The position numbers and the translations under genes are program-made. Of a DNA stretch of 64,000 nucleotides, positions 63,339-64,000 are shown one piece after another. The notes under the pieces are model-generated. The model saw only the letters and a list, made by a program, of their open reading frames with translations, searched no databases and was not told the DNA's origin. This DNA comes from Bacteroidaceae bacterium (GTDB taxonomy: Bacteria > Bacteroidota > Bacteroidia > Bacteroidales > Bacteroidaceae). Positions within the stretch are counted from its first letter, which is position 1. Every line of letters begins with the position of its first letter. Location: positions 27,059-91,058 of the forward strand of contig JAFUOP010000014.1 of the NCBI GenBank assembly GCA_017481875.1, written 5' to 3'.

Positions 63339-63794
63339 ATGAAAAAGACCGAAACAATTGAAAAGAATGCTTCGACTGAAATGTTCAGTCCAAGCGTATC
63401 GCCATCGGCAGCGAGAGATGCCGAAATTAAAAAGAGTGTTGAATTGGAGTTGGCTAACTTCTCTCCTGAGACAAGTATTCTTGACCCTGTAATGGTGGAT
63501 GAGATAGAGGGAACTCAACCATCGACTATAGTAGAGTCAACCGCCATTCAACGCAGAGTAAGTGGCAAGCAACGTAGGCTCTCATTGGAGGAGTACCGCA
63601 ATGCCTATCTGAAAGTACCCGTCATTATCGACCGCAAACCTGTATTTGTCAGTTGCGAGGTAAGGGATAGACTTGAAGATTATGTACGCAAACTCGGAGG
63701 TCGAAAGATGAGTGTTTCGGGCTTGCTTGAGAACATAGCCCGTCAGCACCTCGACACCTACGATGCCGACTTTGAGCAGTGGAGAAAATTGTAG
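63339..63794 (+). CDS. DUF3408 domain protein (conjugative element type)
   Basis: 151 aa from ATG 63339. The N-terminal half is polar and disordered-like; the C-terminal half (residues 80-150) has SLEEYRNAYLKVPVIIDRKPVFVS and KMSVSGLLENIARQHLDTY, the RHH-like core of DUF3408 proteins found in transfer regions of Bacteroidales conjugative elements. Precise function unknown, perhaps DNA binding in transfer or partition. Confidence 0.8.
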   Translation: MKKTETIEKNASTEMFSPSVSPSAARDAEIKKSVELELANFSPETSILDPVMVDEIEGTQPSTIVESTAIQRRVSGKQRRLSLEEYRNAYLKVPVIIDRKPVFVSCEVRDRLEDYVRKLGGRKMSVSGLLENIARQHLDTYDADFEQWRKL

Positions 63795-63827
63795 CCAATT
63801 ACCTGCTTTCGAGATGTCGAAAAAGCT

Positions 63828-63923
63828 ATGAGTACAGACCAACTGTTCGTGGTCACTTATGACAGTGAGCAGTTGCTAATCAAGACTGAAAAAGCAGTCT
63901 GTATCATCGAAAACCGTCAATGA
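63828..63923 (+). CDS. Possible 31-aa ORF in probable transfer-origin region
   Basis: ATG 63828 to TGA 63923 encodes 31 residues (MSTDQLFVVTYDSEQLLIK at its start). The stop lies in a perfect dyad, and ATGA overlap would start another frame that stays open to the window end. Coding status is uncertain. Confidence 0.3.
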   Translation: MSTDQLFVVTYDSEQLLIKTEKAVCIIENRQ

Positions 63924-63990
63924 CGGTGGACGCAGCAAGACCTTTGTCTTGGGGTGTAGCGTGGTTATCTTTCGGGATGCCGATAAATGT
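63913..63990. repeat. Cluster of short inverted repeats (possible oriT)
   Basis: ACCGTCA-A-TGACGGT (63913-63927), CAAGAC-CTTT-GTCTTG (63936-63951) and TTATC...CGG-GATG-CCGATAA (63965-63986) follow each other. Such arrays before mobilization genes are typical of transfer origins; no relaxase gene is in the window. Confidence 0.35.
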
Positions 63991-64000
63991 CGGACGAGCC

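Larger units (their letters stand above)
59700..64000. mobile_element. Left end of an integrated conjugative or mobilizable element, runs past the window
   Basis: From about 59.7 kb gene content changes from conserved chromosomal operons to a tyrosine integrase, two small HTH proteins in excisionase position, a DUF3408 protein and long intergenic DNA with many inverted repeats. This is the layout of Bacteroidales integrative elements. The exact attachment site cannot be fixed without the right end; it should lie between porQ (59490) and the integrase (59930). Confidence 0.75.

Noticed and set aside
1-64000. CRISPR arrays, rRNA genes, insertion sequences with transposase
   Set aside because: Looked for; no regularly spaced repeats, rRNA-like segments or transposase frames found.

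Overview
The window is chromosomal DNA from a member of the order Bacteroidales. Evidence: promoters carry the Bacteroidetes -7 motif TAnnTTTG (or TATCTTCG), in several cases with a TTTG box 18-20 bp upstream, and Shine-Dalgarno sequences are absent. Gene families typical of the group are present: a UpxY antiterminator, an N-succinylornithine-type carbamoyltransferase, DUF4834, DUF1460, type IX secretion components, and an M56 peptidase with TonB-type domains. The genus cannot be fixed from the sequence. The T9SS genes (PorQ, plug protein, a sorting-domain protein) argue against a typical Bacteroides sensu stricto.

Layout. 1-3.2 kb: end of a polysaccharide flippase, meaB, 5-formyl-THF cyclo-ligase. 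3.2-7.6 kb (minus): dnaE, trxA, small acidic protein. 7.8-9.7 kb: phosphatidylethanolamine synthesis (psd, pssA) and DUF4834. 9.7-13 kb: tadA with a small putative DNA-binding protein, yraN, MmcQ/YjbR, birA, pyrH. 13.1-17.6 kb (minus): a tight five-gene operon of VTC-domain protein, DUF4956 membrane protein, DUF2490 outer-membrane protein, a secreted protein with a T9SS-type C-terminus, and a secreted beta-helix Cthe_2159-like protein. This is the best candidate for a poorly described system. 17.8-29 kb: HD protein, lptD, ung, asnA, tRNA-Arg(CCG), lipid A acyltransferase, proS, OmpA lipoprotein, DUF1460 amidase-like protein, T9SS plug protein. 29-32 kb: wecA-like and upxY genes facing away from manC. 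32-39.3 kb: TPR protein, glnS, fhs, rarA, then a small foreign-looking patch. 39.5-42 kb (minus): a BlaI/BlaR1-like pair with three copies of a perfect operator dyad. 42-46.4 kb: two glycosyltransferases plus an epimerase, a TauE permease and a succinylornithine carbamoyltransferase. 46.4-59.5 kb: tamB, an SLC13 permease, a sigma-54 activator-lptE-TPR-secG operon, and the pfkA-ispH-cmk-porQ operon. 59.7 kb to the end: left end of an integrated mobile element (tyrosine integrase, small DNA-binding proteins, DUF3408, probable oriT-like inverted repeats), running off the window.

Many genes serve the cell envelope: phospholipid synthesis, LPS transport (LptD, LptE, TamB), lipid A acylation, glycan priming and transfer, and T9SS export. 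Convergent gene pairs are often separated by long, nearly perfect palindromes acting as bidirectional terminators, and several of these include the stop codon or last codons of a neighbouring gene.
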